A stretch of DNA of 64,000 nt from Elephas maximus indicus (lineage: Eukaryota; Chordata; Mammalia; Proboscidea; Elephantidae), in assembly GCF_024166365.1 (NCBI RefSeq), contig NC_064826.1, positions 64,683,001 through 64,747,000 of the forward strand, given 5' to 3'. Within the stretch, counting starts at the first letter, position 1. Every line of letters starts with the position of its first letter. Position numbers and translations under genes: made by a program. Shown one piece after another: positions 22,280-34,329 of this stretch. The notes under the pieces were generated by a model. That model was given only the letters and a program-made list of their open reading frames with translations, did not search any database and was not told where the DNA came from.

Positions 22280-23495
22280 GCACCGTTTCGTGCTTAATGT
22301 CAGTAAACTGTTCCTGAAAATCAGTCCTTCAACAAAAAATTGTTAATCAGGAGCCGACTTCCAATTATTTTTCATAGGAAAAATTGTAATGTTATCTGTC
22401 AACTCAAACTTCAACCAATCTCGTAAAATATTGAAATCACATTCATTTGAGTAATAGCCTCTAATGACAGGATATACAACTATCATAACTAAGTGTTGTA
22501 TGCTGTGATGTTGCAATGCCTCTCTTTACAACCTCGAGATCCAAAGAGTCACATCTTTTTTATTGATGGTACGGTGTGCTTGTCAAGGCTTCTATTCTGA
22601 TCCTGTCGTTCTGTCAACTGTATTTGGAATGTAACTCAAGGCTTTTCCCTCTCATCATTTTGTTAAAAATATTGCATTGAGCTTTTGGGACATAAATATA
22701 CGTTTTTCTCATATTAACATTTGCCTAAAATACTGTATTGAGAGGCAAATATGTTTTACAAAGTTAAGGGTATTAAAAATCAAGAGGCATTCTACTGGGA
22801 AATCTTAAATGAAGAGAGAATCAGTAGCTTATGCCTGTATTAGGAATTATGTGACTTGAATTCATGGACAGGAACTATGTGAAACTCTCCCCCAACTCCT
22901 TTAAAGTTACAGTGATTATAACTGTCAGTTTGAAGCCCTCACTGTTGTCATTAAGAATGACTCTGTAACCTCTGCTTAATTAGAAGGTATCTCCAAAGAT
23001 TTTTTGGTATGACATAATTGTTTCTTTTAACCTAGGAAGAAATACAAGTATATACAGAAAATTTAAGATAATAAAATCCATATTGTTAATATTTTGCTTT
23101 AAGGAATCTTGCATATTGGCTATTATATTTTCTTGTAATGCTTGTTTGTCTTACTAGCCTTGTGGTTCCATTTTCTCAAATGTACTTGTGTTTAACTGAT
23201 TTAGGCTTATGATACTAAGTTGAACTGATTTTATGTATTTTCTTAAAAAATTTAAGATAAGGCATTTATGAGTTTAATTTATGAGGTTAATAAGAGTTAA
23301 CTAATCAGGAAGGCTGTACTTAAATTAGACAATTGTATTGCTGGAAGGAAAATTGAACATTTTAATGTAAAATGTTAACGAAAATGGAATAAATTGAAAT
23401 GTTTAAGGTAATTAAATAAGTTTCTAAAATCCCCCTTAAAAGCAATTATAGTGCTTCTGTTTTACCTCCTAGTTCGTTAAATAGTGCTTGAAGTT
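22280..23495. other. Unassigned AT-rich sequence
   Basis: No coding signal and no named repeat; composition typical of AT-rich intergenic DNA. Confidence 0.45.
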
Positions 23496-23499
23496 TTAA

Positions 23500-24150
23500 A
23501 AGCTTTCAAGCAGCCATTCAGGGCACAACGATTGGTCTCTATTTGCCTAGAGCAACAGATGAAGAAGGAAGGTCAGGAATAGAAGGAGGATATGGAATGT
23601 GTGGCTAATTGCCTCCATGAACAATTGCCTCTTTTGCCATGAGACCAGGAGAACTGGATGGTGCCTTGCTACAATTATTGAACATTTTGATCCAAGATTA
23701 TATAGGTGAATCCTGATCAAAAGGGGGAAAATGCAGAACAGAATTTCATATTCTCATGGACTCCAGACTTCCTGGAGCCATGAGGATTGGATGAACCGCT
23801 GAAACTACTGCCATGAGGTAATCTTGAAACCTGAAACCAAAAATATCCCCTGAAGTCTTCTTAAAAGCAAACAATAGTTTAGCTTAACTAGTTAAAAAGG
23901 TCTGCCTTGAGCATATGTTCTTTTAAGAACTATCTATATGGGATCAAACTGACAACAGGAAGTTGACGGATTAGATAGGAACCTTAGGGGGCAGTGAATT
24001 TATGTTAATGGGAGAGGAACAACTCAGAAAAGCAGGGTGAGAATGGCTGCACAAGTCAAAGAATGTAATCATTGTCACTAAATGGTTCATGTAGAAACGG
24101 TTGAATTGGCGTATGTTTTGCTGTGTATATACTCAACAACAACAAAATTA
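23500..24150 (+). mobile_element. Old L1-type 3' end
   Basis: Shares 'gagaccaggagaactgg', 'aaatgcagaacagaattt' and 'ccagacttcctgg' with 15395-16045, and its last 160 bp ('gggcagtgaatttatgttaatgg', 'aatcattgtcactaaatgg') with 16484-16652. This links those two blocks as parts of one 3' end. Confidence 0.65.
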
Positions 24151-24154
24151 ATTT

Positions 24155-25265
24155 TTAAAAAGGCAATTGTAAAAATTTGCTGAACTTTTGAAAAGAACTC
24201 AGAGACTATAAGCTGAATTCAAAGCTTAAAAAATAAATAAAACAATTTTTAAAAAAAACCTTTAAGTAAACCTCTAGTCTCTTCTGTATATAAAAGCTGT
24301 CCTTGAGGACATTAAAAAAAAAAACAAAAAACACTCTCTAACACTGACTGAAACTATAGAAGGAAAGTATTTGCCTTCCTATTCAAATTATATTGAACCC
24401 TTTTGGGGTAATTTTTAATCTCAAACCCTTTACTCAGTTCTTTCTTTTTTAACGGCCACACCAGCAGGCAATTTGTGAGTTCAGGGGTAAGCCTGATCCT
24501 GTGGGGCCAAGACTACATGGAGCCTTGATAATGAGCAACTTAATTCTCTCTTCTTCTCAGGGGCAAGGTAACTTTTAATTCTGCTCAGGTGCAAAAGCAG
24601 TTTGAAACTGACTGTGTCTTTCGCTCTCAAAGATTTTTCCACAATCAAAAAATAGATTTTCTTTTCTTTTTAAGTAATCTGCAAAGCCCCCTGCTCAGTA
24701 ATGCATACATTGAATAATTTGGGGGGAAGATAATAAAGATGACCTGGTGTGATACCATTTTAATGAGCCAGTTTCTGTCCAAGTAAACTCTGGGCTTTGG
24801 TGAATAGGAGGCAAATTTTTAAATGAGTCAGAATCACTTATTGATCACCCTCTGTGTTAGTATTACCGACAATTTAGAAGATAACAGAAAGAAAAGCCTT
24901 GGCCTTCAAAGAGTTTCTAACGGTCTTTTTGGAATAAGGAACACTGTGGGCAGGCAAGGCTGGGTCAATATGCTGCAGCAAGCTTCAGAACACTGGATCA
25001 TTCAGTAGGATAACAGGAGAGTAAATGAGAACTATAAGTAGACAGTAAAAGTAAAATCGTCCCCAAATCAATCCTTAGCAATGGTCAAATGGAACATATG
25101 AAGTGGGGACTAGAGAAATTCATCCAAAATTACTAGCCATAAGACTTATTCCAACTATCAGTTCCATGAAGAATTTTCAGATTAAAAAAAAAATAGTCAC
25201 GGCCTGCCTTAATAGGAGACTGAAAATACGATCAGAAAATTGGTGATCTACAAATATTTTTTTTT
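24155..25265. other. Unassigned sequence; possible MIR/L2 trace
   Basis: No gene. 24840-24930 ('ccttggccttcaaagagttt') could be a very old L2/MIR remnant, but this is weak. Confidence 0.35.
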
Positions 25266-25269
25266 TTTT

Positions 25270-25682
25270 TTTTACATATGACAATAGAACTCTGACCCAC
25301 AACCTCTGCAGCAACCAGCTCAGGTAGCCAATCCACGACTTTGACACCGATCAGCCTAGAATCATCAGGACTTGGTCAATGACTGCCAGTCTCCCTAATT
25401 TTTGCCCCAGCTTCTAACTCAAGACCAACCAAAGAAAGCCAATATGCGCTCCTAACCAATCATATAGGATGCCCTGCTACTAGTTGGTCTGCCTACAGCT
25501 CCTCCATGCCATTAACTTCCAATCAGGGAATACCTGAAACCTCCCTTTTTTCACTATAAAGCTTTCTCACTCCCCTGCTTGTCTTTGAGTCTCTGCAATA
25601 AATGGTGGCTGACTTTCTTGCTACAGCAAGCTCTGAATACATAGACTTGGTTGTTCTCATTTTGGTTGTCTTTATTTCTACA
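25270..25682 (+). mobile_element. ERV-type solo LTR
   Basis: Shows LTR architecture on the plus strand. A U3 rich in CCAAT-like words ('aaccaatcat', 'ttccaatcaggg') is followed by a TATA box 'cactataaag' near 25553 and a poly(A) signal 'gcaataaatgg' near 25597. The element ends about 85 bp later in '...tttctaca'. No retroviral coding sequence is adjacent. The ERV1 (gamma-like) class is suggested by the promoter layout only. Confidence 0.65.
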
Positions 25683-25689
25683 TCCTTTG

Positions 25690-26770
25690 CACAGAACATT
25701 TCCACTAAAAACAGTGATGGTTTCTACCTATGAAGTTCCTGAGCATTCAGAGTCAGTATGAGGATTATATGAGTTGACTCTGAACTCCAGGTCAATACAC
25801 CCGAGTAAAAAAATGCCATTTTCTTTTACTCTAAAGAAATACATAGACACACAGCATTTATCTGTCCCCAGAGCTGCATGGTAACACTTGAGATTATCCA
25901 AAATGATGGAGGCCTCAATTCAGTGGCTCTTGGAGTTCACTGATGCCTCCATGGTTGTCCACCCTTTCTTTAATGTCTTTCTTCTAATTCCAGCTTACAC
26001 TCATCTCACTCTCTGTACTGACCTCTGACAATTGACCTATAACCCAAGATGTGGTCCTGAGTAGTAAAATCCCAGTAACTTCACAGTCATCTCCACTAGT
26101 TGGCCTATGAGGAGGGCTGCTGGTCAGAGGAATGGCTCGGTGAACACATTTTCCACAGAAGAAATGTCAAAACTATACTCAGAAATGCAAGCCATCCTTA
26201 AAGGGAAGCTAATATTTTATCTCCACCAATGTGGTAGAAAATTATCCAAAAATGAGAAATAGTTTCAAGAGAGTACTAGATATTCTTTCAGTACAATGCT
26301 GGGTTTGCAGCTCTGATTAACTTTTTATTGCCTACTCTATTTTATGACTCTGTAAAGACAAAGATTAACCTTAGATTTTGTCTAGTAGAGGTGCAAATAA
26401 CTTCTATCTACTAGAAAAGGTAACCCATGTAATTCATTGACTTGTAATATATTAATCAGTTTAGTAGCTCACCTTATGCTAATATTCCTTTATTAAGTTG
26501 CCTATAGATTCCTAGCTCTTCAAATGCTCTTTGTACTAGTTTTAACATCTTACTGGTTCCCTCATTAATTAGTGGATTGAATAAAATCTTTGATACATGT
26601 CCTTTTGGTATTTACATGGCAGACATAACTTTATGAAAATTATACTTTAACAAATAAAAAATTAAGCTCCTTAAGGGTAGATATCATATGACTCCTTTTG
26701 TCTTTAAATATCATTATATGTACCTGAAAATGCTAAATCGGCAAATGTGTCATATATACATTTACAACAA
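25690..26770. other. Unassigned sequence
   Basis: No gene or named repeat recognised. Confidence 0.4.
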
Positions 26771-26771
26771 T

Positions 26772-26926
26772 AAAAAAGTTTGCTGCTGAGTTGAACCCTA
26801 CTCATAGTGACCCTATAGGATAGAGTAGAACTGCCCCATTGGTTTCCAAGGAGCGGATGGTGGATTCGAACTGGTGACCTTTTGATTAGCAGCCAAGCTC
26901 TTAAGCGCTGTGCCACCAGGGCTCCA
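26772..26926 (-). mobile_element. AfroSINE (reverse)
   Basis: From 'tttgctgctgagttg' to 'gccaccagggctcc'. The head-side B box in reverse reads 'ggattcgaactgg'. Full length; no clear target duplication seen. Confidence 0.92.
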
Positions 26927-26929
26927 AAA

Positions 26930-28630
26930 TAGATACCATAATGTTGAATCAATCTTGCATTCCTGGGATATAAAGTACTTGACATTGTGCTGCCAAATTA
27001 TATAGGCTATTTGCCTTCATTATTAATAGATAATTTTCAGAAAAAGGGGAAATCATGACTCTTATATAGATATAAAATAAACAACTACTGCAGAATTTAT
27101 TTCATTATAAGATATGAGGAACCAGGCAGGTGCTATAATCCATTCAAAGTCAAAAGTCAAAACAGCAAAAATTTATGTGGAGTAAAGGAATTTTGAGAGA
27201 ATTTGTAAATAAAAAAAGAACAGTTTTTTTCCTAAACGGAGAGGAAGACAATTAAAATCATTACCAGAAAAGAGAGCATTCAGATATTTATCAGTTAGCT
27301 AAACTTAAAGAGAGGTGCAAAACGACTCAAAAACAAAGCTAGATAGAGTCTGATCACCTGGAAGGGCACGCTACAGATGATGCTTAATTTCCTGTTGAAA
27401 GACAAGGTTTTTTTTCCCCACATAATCATTAGTAAAATTGGTCTGTTATATGATGTTTTGTGCAAGCTTCATTGCATTTTGGTATTGTAAAGGGGAAAAA
27501 GATTTCTACAACCCTTCCATTAAAGTTTTAAGACACAAGAACATCAATCAGTGGAAATGGTGCAGTAGTGAACTTCGAGGACCCATCCCTGCAGAAACAC
27601 TGAAAAACCTGGCAAAAACTGTCAGAAACAACCTTAATGGAACTCTGGAAGACAGTCAAAAGTCTACAACACACAAGCAAATGCTTAACCAGGAGAAAGG
27701 CCACTGAAACAAGGTAGGAGAACTTTGTGGTATTTTAACTTAGCCTTGCCCCACCTCTCTTCCTGGCACAGTGGTGGTCTTGAAGAGGGGATCCCATGTT
27801 CCTGGTGTGGGTATGTGGTTCTGGAGGAAACAAAACAGAACTTGGTCCCAAGAAATTGTGTTTTCTCCCTTTTGACCTGTCTGTGAGTTCCTGAAGAACC
27901 AACACAAGAGGACTTTTCTGAATTGTAGGTACGTAGACCCATAGAGAGACTGCAGGTTTGCTTCTATAATTTCCACCACAGATCATAAGCAAAAACAGAA
28001 AAATAAAAACTCACCAGTTCAAAGAGTTGTTCATTTTGCCAGAAGGCAGGCATTTTTTAACTGATCTCACAAACAGACAAGCAGGCTGGAAAAAAAAAAA
28101 AAAAACTAAAAAGACAAGCAAACTAGATTCTCATTTCTCACTTGACAGACAGTAGACCTCCACCAACCATCCAAAAGAGATTGCCAAATGATGAGACCAC
28201 AAATTCCCAATCACTGCTGCCACAAGAGAGATAAGGTATTGGCCATGCAAAACCAGAAACAAAAACAAAGCGTATAATCTGTACAGAGGAAAGGAAAAAA
28301 AGAAATGGAGTCACTCTGTTGCTGTTTGGAGTTCATTCCATAAGACAGAGAAAGACATACCTGGACGAAACCAGATCAGAGATGTATTTCTCCAGCAACA
28401 CAGTTTACTCTGTCGGGCGAATCCTCTGGGGAATCTCAGTTAAGAGGTGACCCCAAAGATGTCTAAATAATTGTGATAATGTGAAATGAACCCATCTCAA
28501 CAAACATTGGGAAAGTCACATACGCAATTTAATAAAGAAATGTAAGGATAAGATCGGTGGGTTAGACACAGACACACACAGCTTACCATTTTACCAAGCA
28601 ATAAACTGAAACCTTTGGGTTTTTCTATTC
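26930..28630. other. Unassigned sequence, some L1-like wording
   Basis: 27540-27680 ('catccctgcagaaacactg') and 28130-28450 have the composition of an L1 5' region but I cannot prove it. The 89-codon frame at 27438-27707 has no recognisable domain. No gene is called. Confidence 0.35.
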
Positions 28631-28639
28631 CTCTAGACA

Positions 28640-29575
28640 GAAATTGATTGGAATTGCATTAGATTTATGCACTCTTTTGGGAAGAACGGACATGAAGTCT
28701 TCCCATCCTGGAAAATGATGCTTTTCTATATAATCAGGTGTTATTTTATGGTATTTAACATTTTTCAAAAGTGCTTTTTACAGAAGTCTTATTTTTTTGT
28801 TAAAGTTATTCTTACAAGCCATATAATTTTTTCATTATTATGAAAATCCAATTGCTGTTGAGTTTATTTTGACTCATGGCGACCTCGTGTGTGTCACAGT
28901 AGAACTGTGCTCCATAGAGTTTTCAATGGCTGATTTTTTGGACGTAGATTGCCAGGTCTTTCTTCTGAGGTGCTTCTGGAGGGACCTGAACCACCATCCT
29001 TTCAGTTAGCAGCCAAGTGCTTAACTGTTTGTACCACCCAGGGACTCCTTATGAAGGCGGGGTATTTTTCCATTTTCATTTCTATCTGGCAATTCTAGTA
29101 TAACAAGCTTTTGATTTTTCTGTATTTATCTGTAGCCATTTACTAAATTCTCTAACAAGTTGTAATAGTTTTTAAAACCAAGTCTTTCAGGTTTTCTAAG
29201 TATAGGTGCATATTAACTACAACTAATGATAATTTTGCTCCTTTCAGTCATTGGACTTCCTTGTACTTCTTGCATTTTTGAATTAGCTAGGACCTTTAGG
29301 AAAGTGTTGAATAATAGCAGTGATAGCAGCTATCCCTGTCTTTTTTCTGTTTTTAATGGCAATGCCTTCCATATGTTTTCTTTGTGATTGTTGGTTTCGG
29401 GTAAAGAGTCTTTGCCATGTTTAAGAAATTTTCTTATTTTCTTTTTACTATAGTTATGATCAAGAAAGTCTGCTGAATTTTACTAAATGATATTTTTGGC
29501 ATTAATTTATATCATCACATATTTTTGCTTTCTTGAAAACTGATAGATCACTTAATATTGAACCATAATTGCCTT
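28640..29575 (-). mobile_element. L1 ORF2 (RT region) remnant, antisense
   Basis: The plus strand shows antisense ORF2 wording: 'tggaattgcattagatttat', 'ctgtatttatctgtagccat', 'aagtgttgaataatagcagtg', 'tatccctgtctt' and 'aaaactgatagatcac'. It is split by a SINE at 28846-29048. The reading frame is destroyed. Confidence 0.78.
28846..29048 (-). mobile_element. AfroSINE, long variant (reverse)
   Basis: Has AfroSINE ends ('attgctgttgagtttattttg' and 'taccacccagggactcc') but about 45 bp of extra body ('attgccaggtctttcttctg', 'aggtgcttctggaggg') absent from the common type. Inserted in an antisense L1. Confidence 0.85.
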
Positions 29576-29589
29576 TCTACTGTTAAATT

Positions 29590-30335
29590 CTATTGCTCTT
29601 TGAATAAAATCCAAACTTCTTCCCATGATCTGCAAGACCTGCTCCCTAATTAATCTCCAGCACCATTTCATACCAATTTCCCCCTTGCCCCTTCTTTACT
29701 GCTCTTCTGCCCACTAGCCTACTTTCTATTCCCCAAGATCCCTAAGCCTTTTTTTACTTATTATTCTGTGAAAATGCACTTTCCCTAGTTCTTCACTTAC
29801 CACTTACCAGGTACATTATCATCCCTCAGGGCTCTGAACCTTCTCAGAGTAGCTTTCCCTGACTAATCTGTCTAAACGTGACTCTTCAAGTTATTCTCCA
29901 CATCCATTGTCCACTTATTTTCTTTATATCATTTAAAATAACTACAATTCTCTTATTATTATTATTGTTTCCTTCAGGGATCAGCAAACTTTTTCTATAA
30001 AGAGCCAGGTAGTGCATATTTTAGGTTTCGTGGGCGTTACGGTCTCTGTGATAACTAAACTTTACTGTAGTTGTGTGAAAGAAACAATAAATAATACATA
30101 AATAAATGGATATTGCTATGTTCTAATAAGTGTATTTACAAAAACAAGCAGCAAGCTATACTTGGCCCATTTGATGGCATTTGCTGACTCCTGGTCTACT
30201 GCATTCTCTACCTCTTTAGCCCATGAGATGAAGAGAGTCTGTGAATCTTGGTCATTGTGGTATCTCCAATGCAAAAGAAATTGCCCTGTCAGCAGTGGTG
30301 GTGAATACTCGCTGAATAAATATACTTTCACTTTA
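29590..30335 (+). mobile_element. L2 LINE 3' end, interrupted by a hAT element
   Basis: 'gaataaaatccaaacttcttcc', 'ctctgaaccttctcagag', 'agctttccctgactaat' and, after the hAT insert, 'gtggtatctccaatgc' and 'gctgaataaatata' follow the order of the mammalian L2 3' region. Very old, non-coding. Confidence 0.8.
29975..30193 (+). mobile_element. Non-autonomous hAT element with intact terminal repeats
   Basis: Starts 'cagggatcagcaaact' and ends 'ttgctgactcctg'. These are inverted repeats differing at two positions within the first 14. The internal wording ('ttttctataaagagccagg', 'tttacaaaaacaagcagc') is that of a common mammalian MER hAT element. The 8-bp flanks 'gtttcctt' and 'gtctactg' match at 5 of 8 positions, a decayed target duplication. 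Confidence 0.88.
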
Positions 30336-30339
30336 CTAT

Positions 30340-31200
30340 ACTTCTGAATTCAGTTAGCTGTCATTTCCTTTCTAGAATGTGATTATCTATCTTCAGAAAT
30401 GACAGTGTTTTTTATTTCTGGGCTTTATTGTTAAGGATTTTTTGGTATCTTTATGAAGATTTTCCTAATTATTATTATTTTTTTAATACTCCGAGTAGCT
30501 TAAATAACAGAGCATTTTCTATTCCTGGAAAGCTAGATAGGACTCAGATATAACACTATATTGAACTGTCACCTTGTGTGTGTGTGTGTTAAAAGTACTT
30601 ATAACAAAACGTTTGCCGTTTCACTGATGATTTTTTTGATGGTAGATTTTTTTTAACAATTTTTTTCTTGATTTGTTCTGAATTTTTAAATTCCTCTGGG
30701 GGTAATAACTAAAATCTATCTTTTACTAGAAAATCTCCCATTTCCATCAGATTTTCAAAGATATTTTTATAAAGTTGCATTTAATATAGTTATTATAGAT
30801 TGCAAAATAGGCAAGATTAAATTTCAAGCTAGACATATAAATCTATGCCAAGACACATGGTAGTGAAACTACAGGTAATCAAAGACAAAGAGAAGAATTT
30901 AAAAGCAGCTAGAGAAAAAAGATTATGGAGATTACATTAAGAAAATTTCTCTGTAGCAATAAAAGAAGCAAGAAGGCAATGGAATATCTTTAAAACAACA
31001 CAAAGGAAAATAACTATCAATATGGAATTCTATAACCAGATTTAAAAAAAACTATCATTTAAATGTTAAGGTTAAATAAAGAAATTTCTAGACAAAGGTT
31101 GAGAGAATTTACCACTTATATACCCTTGCTAAATGAATGATAAAAGATGTACTTTAGGAACAAGGAAATGGAATCCACAAAGAAGATATGGGAAGCAAGA
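30340..31200. other. Unassigned AT-rich sequence
   Basis: Includes a short (TG) run near 30575. 30830-31130 has some L1-like wording but is not assignable. No gene. Confidence 0.4.
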
Positions 31201-31204
31201 AGCA

Positions 31205-32072
31205 ATGATGAGTGAGAAATGCAAATCAAAAACACAATGAATACCACGTCACAGCCACTGGGATACCTATAATCGAGGAAAGAAAACCCAAAACCCAGTG
31301 CCGTTGAGTCGATTATGATTCATAGTGACTCTATAGGACAGAGTAGAACTGCCCCATAGAGTTTCCAAGGAGCGCCTGGCGGATTCAAACTGCCGACCTT
31401 TTGGTTAGCAGCTGTAGCACTTAACCACTACGCCACCAGGGTTTCCAATCAAAGAAAGAGATAATAACAATTGTTGGTGATGATGTGGAAAAATTGGAAC
31501 CCTCATACATTGCTGTCAGGATAGTGTAGCCACTGTGGAAAACACTATGGCATTTCCTCAAAAAGTTAAGCATAGAGTTACCATATGACCCAGCAATACC
31601 CAAGAGAAATAACATACATTCACACAGAACTTTTATATGCATGTTCATAGCAGAATTATTCGTAATAGCCAAAAGGTGGAAAAAACCCAAATGTCTACCA
31701 GCTGATGAATGACTGAATGAATTGTTGGTGTCTATCCACTCAATGGAATATTCAGCTGCAAAGAGGAATGACGTATTGATACATGTTAAAACATGGATGA
31801 ATCTAGAAAACATTATGCTAAGTGAAAGAAGCCAGTCACAACAGGTCATATACTATATGATTCCATTTATATGACATTTCCAGAATAGGCCAATCCATAG
31901 AGACAGAAAATAGATTAGTGGGTATATAGGACTGAGGAACTTGGGGAAAATAGGAAGTAACTGTTAATGGGTTTGGAGTTTCTTTTTAAGCTGACTAAAA
32001 TGTTCTAAAATTGATTATTGTAATAGTTGTACAACTCTGTGAATATGCCAAAAACCATTGAATTATAAAAAA
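31205..32072 (+). mobile_element. L1 3' UTR, split by an AfroSINE
   Basis: A classical L1M 3' UTR: 'gatgatgtggaaaaattgg', 'agttaccatatgacccagc', 'agcagaattattcgtaatag', 'atggatgaatctagaaaac', 'cattatgctaagtgaaaga', 'gttgtacaactctgtgaat', then 'accattgaattataaaa'. It ends in an A-rich tail at 32070. The SINE at 31284-31446 interrupts it. Confidence 0.88.
31284..31446 (-). mobile_element. AfroSINE (reverse) inside L1
   Basis: Full length from 'aacccagtgccgttgagtc' to 'cgccaccagggtttcc'. It is flanked by 'aatcgaggaaagaaa' (31271-31285) and 'aatcaaagaaagaga' (31448-31462). The second L1 piece at 32155-32235 shows the uninterrupted sequence, confirming this as the target duplication. Confidence 0.95.
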
Positions 32073-32235
32073 AAAAACAGTGCTGCTATAGGTAACAGAA
32101 AAATTTGGAACTGGGTAGTGGTGATAGTTGTATAACATAATGAATATCATTAATGCCACTTCACAGCCACTGTGAAACCTATAATCAAAGAAAGAGATAA
32201 TAATAAGTGTTGGTGAGGATGTGGAGAAATTGGAA
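32073..32235 (+). mobile_element. Second L1 3' UTR piece (unoccupied paralogue)
   Basis: 32090-32150 repeats an L1 terminal motif, and 32150-32235 repeats 31240-31505 without the SINE ('cacagccactgtgaaacc', 'gaaagagataataata', 'tggtgaggatgtggagaaatt'). Confidence 0.78.
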
Positions 32236-34046
32236 TGAAAAAGAAATGATGAAGTAAAAGAACTGAACAGAAGATTTCCAAGGGCGGCTCAAGAAGACAA
32301 AGTAAAGTATTATAATGACATGTGCAAAGAGCTGGAGATGGAAAACCAAAAGGGAAGAACACACTCAGCATTTCTCAAGCTGAAGGAACTAAAGAAGAAA
32401 TTCAAGCCTCGAGTTGCAATACTGAAGGATTCTATGGGGAAAATATTAGACACAGAAAACATCAAAAGAAAATGGAAAGAATATGCAGTCACTATACCAA
32501 AAAGAACTGGTCAAAGTTCAACCATTTCAAGAGGTAACATATGATCAGGAACCAATGGTAGTGAAGGAAAAAGTCCAAGCTGCCCTGAAGTCACTGGCAA
32601 AAAACAAGGCTCCAGGAATTCACTGAATGTCAACTGAGATGCTTCAACAAACAGATGCAGCACTGGAAGCACTCACCAGTCTATGCCAAGAAATTTAGAA
32701 GGCTGCTACCCGGCCAACTGACTGGGAGAGATCCATATTTATGCCTATTCCCAAGAAAGGTGATGTAACCAAATGTGGAAATTATCAGACAATATCATTA
32801 ATATCACATGCAAACAAAATTTTACTGAACATCATTCAAAGGTGTCCGTAGCAGTATATTGACAGCGAAATGCCAGAAGTTCAGGCCTGATTCAGAAGAG
32901 GATGTAGAACCAGAGATATCATTGCTAATGTCAGATGGATCCTGGCTGAAAGCAGAGGATACCAGAAGAGTGTCTACCTGTGTTTTATTGACTATGAAAA
33001 GTTATTCAACTGTGTGGAGCATAACAAATTATGGATAACATTGCGAAGAATGGGAACTTCAGAGGACTTAATTGTGTCATGAGGGACCTGTACATAGATC
33101 AAGAGGCAGTTATTCAGACAGGACAAGGGGATACTATGTGGTTTCAAGTCAGGAAAGGTGTGCATCAGGGTTGTATGCATTCACCATACATATTCAATCT
33201 GTGTGCTGAGCACATAATTCGAGAAGCTGAACTGTATGAAGAAAAACAGCGCATCAGGATTGGAGGAAGACATTAACAACCTGTATTATGCAGATTACAC
33301 AACCTTGCTTGCTGAAAGTAAAGAGAACTTGAAACACTTACTGATGAACATCAAAGACCATAGTTGGATTACACCTCAAAATAAGGAAAACAAAAATCCT
33401 CACAACTGGATCAATAAGCAACATCATGATAAATGGAGAAAAGATTGAAGTTGTCAAGGATTTCGTTTTACCTGGATCCACAATCAACATCCATGGAAGC
33501 AGCAATCAAGAAATCAAAAGACTCATTGCATTGGACAAATCTGCTGCAAAGGACCTCTTTAAAATGTTGAAAAGCAAAGATGTCACCTTTAAGGCTAAGG
33601 TGTGCCTAACTTAAGCCATGGTATTTTCAATTGCATCATATGCATGCAAAAGCTGGACAATGAATTAGGAAGACCAAAGAAGAACTGACACCTTTGAATT
33701 ATGGTGTTGTTGAAGAGTGTTGAATATACTGTGGACTTTCCAGAAGAATGAAGAAATCTGTCTTGGAAGAAGTACAGCCAGAATACTCCTTAGAGACAAG
33801 GTTGGCGAGACTTCATCTCACATACTTTGGACATGGGTCCCTGGAGAAGGATATCATGCTTGGTAAAGTAGAGGGTCAGCAAAAGAGAGGAAGACCCTGG
33901 ATGAGATGGATTGACACAGTGGCTGCAACAATGGGCTCAAACATAGCAACGATTGTGAGAATGGCACAGGATGGGACAGTGTTTCATTCTGCTGTACATA
34001 GGGCTACTATGAGCCAGAACTGACTTGACAGTACCTTACAACAACG
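32236..34046 (+). mobile_element. BovB-like RTE LINE, 5'-truncated, true 3' end
   Basis: About 1.8 kb covering the post-endonuclease linker, the RT and the C-terminal region down to the genuine terminus ('ctactatgagccagaactg' and 'ccttacaacaacgaca'). RT blocks include FIDYEK-like (about 32980), VHQGCMHSPYIFNLCAE (about 33155-33210) and LYYADYTTLLA (about 33280), where the second catalytic Asp of YADD has become Tyr. The C-terminal RRTDTFELWCW-like and GHGSLEKDIMLGK blocks are visible (33680-33870). Many stops and frameshifts; inactive. Confidence 0.93.
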
Positions 34047-34054
34047 ACATCTGA

Positions 34055-34055
34055 T

Positions 34056-34086
<31 letters not shown>

Positions 34087-34088
34087 CC
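34055..34088. repeat. (CA)n(TA)n microsatellite
   Basis: About 12 CA units followed by 5 TA units, directly downstream of the RTE 3' end, where RTE elements usually terminate in short simple repeats. Confidence 0.95.
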
Positions 34089-34329
34089 CCATATATGTAA
34101 TTAGGTTGGTGATTGTTCTGTTTAAAATCTTTACATTCTTAGTTATTTGATAAACAAATATTAGTGATTGTTACATCAATTTTTTATATCTTTTAACATT
34201 ATAAAATATCACTTTTGGTAAATACTTTTGAAGTCCACTATAGCCAATGTTAATAATATCATCCAGATTTCTCTTTATTTTTATCTGCCTAACGTATCTT
34301 TTTTTTATTTGTAAATCTGCTGCTATTTA

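Noticed and set aside
25270..25682. Search for retroviral gag/pol/env next to the LTRs
   Set aside because: No coding remnant is visible beside any LTR in the window; all appear solo or truncated.
27438..27942. Overlapping 85-89-codon frames on both strands
   Set aside because: No family motif; the sequence has L1 5'-region character but too weakly to call.
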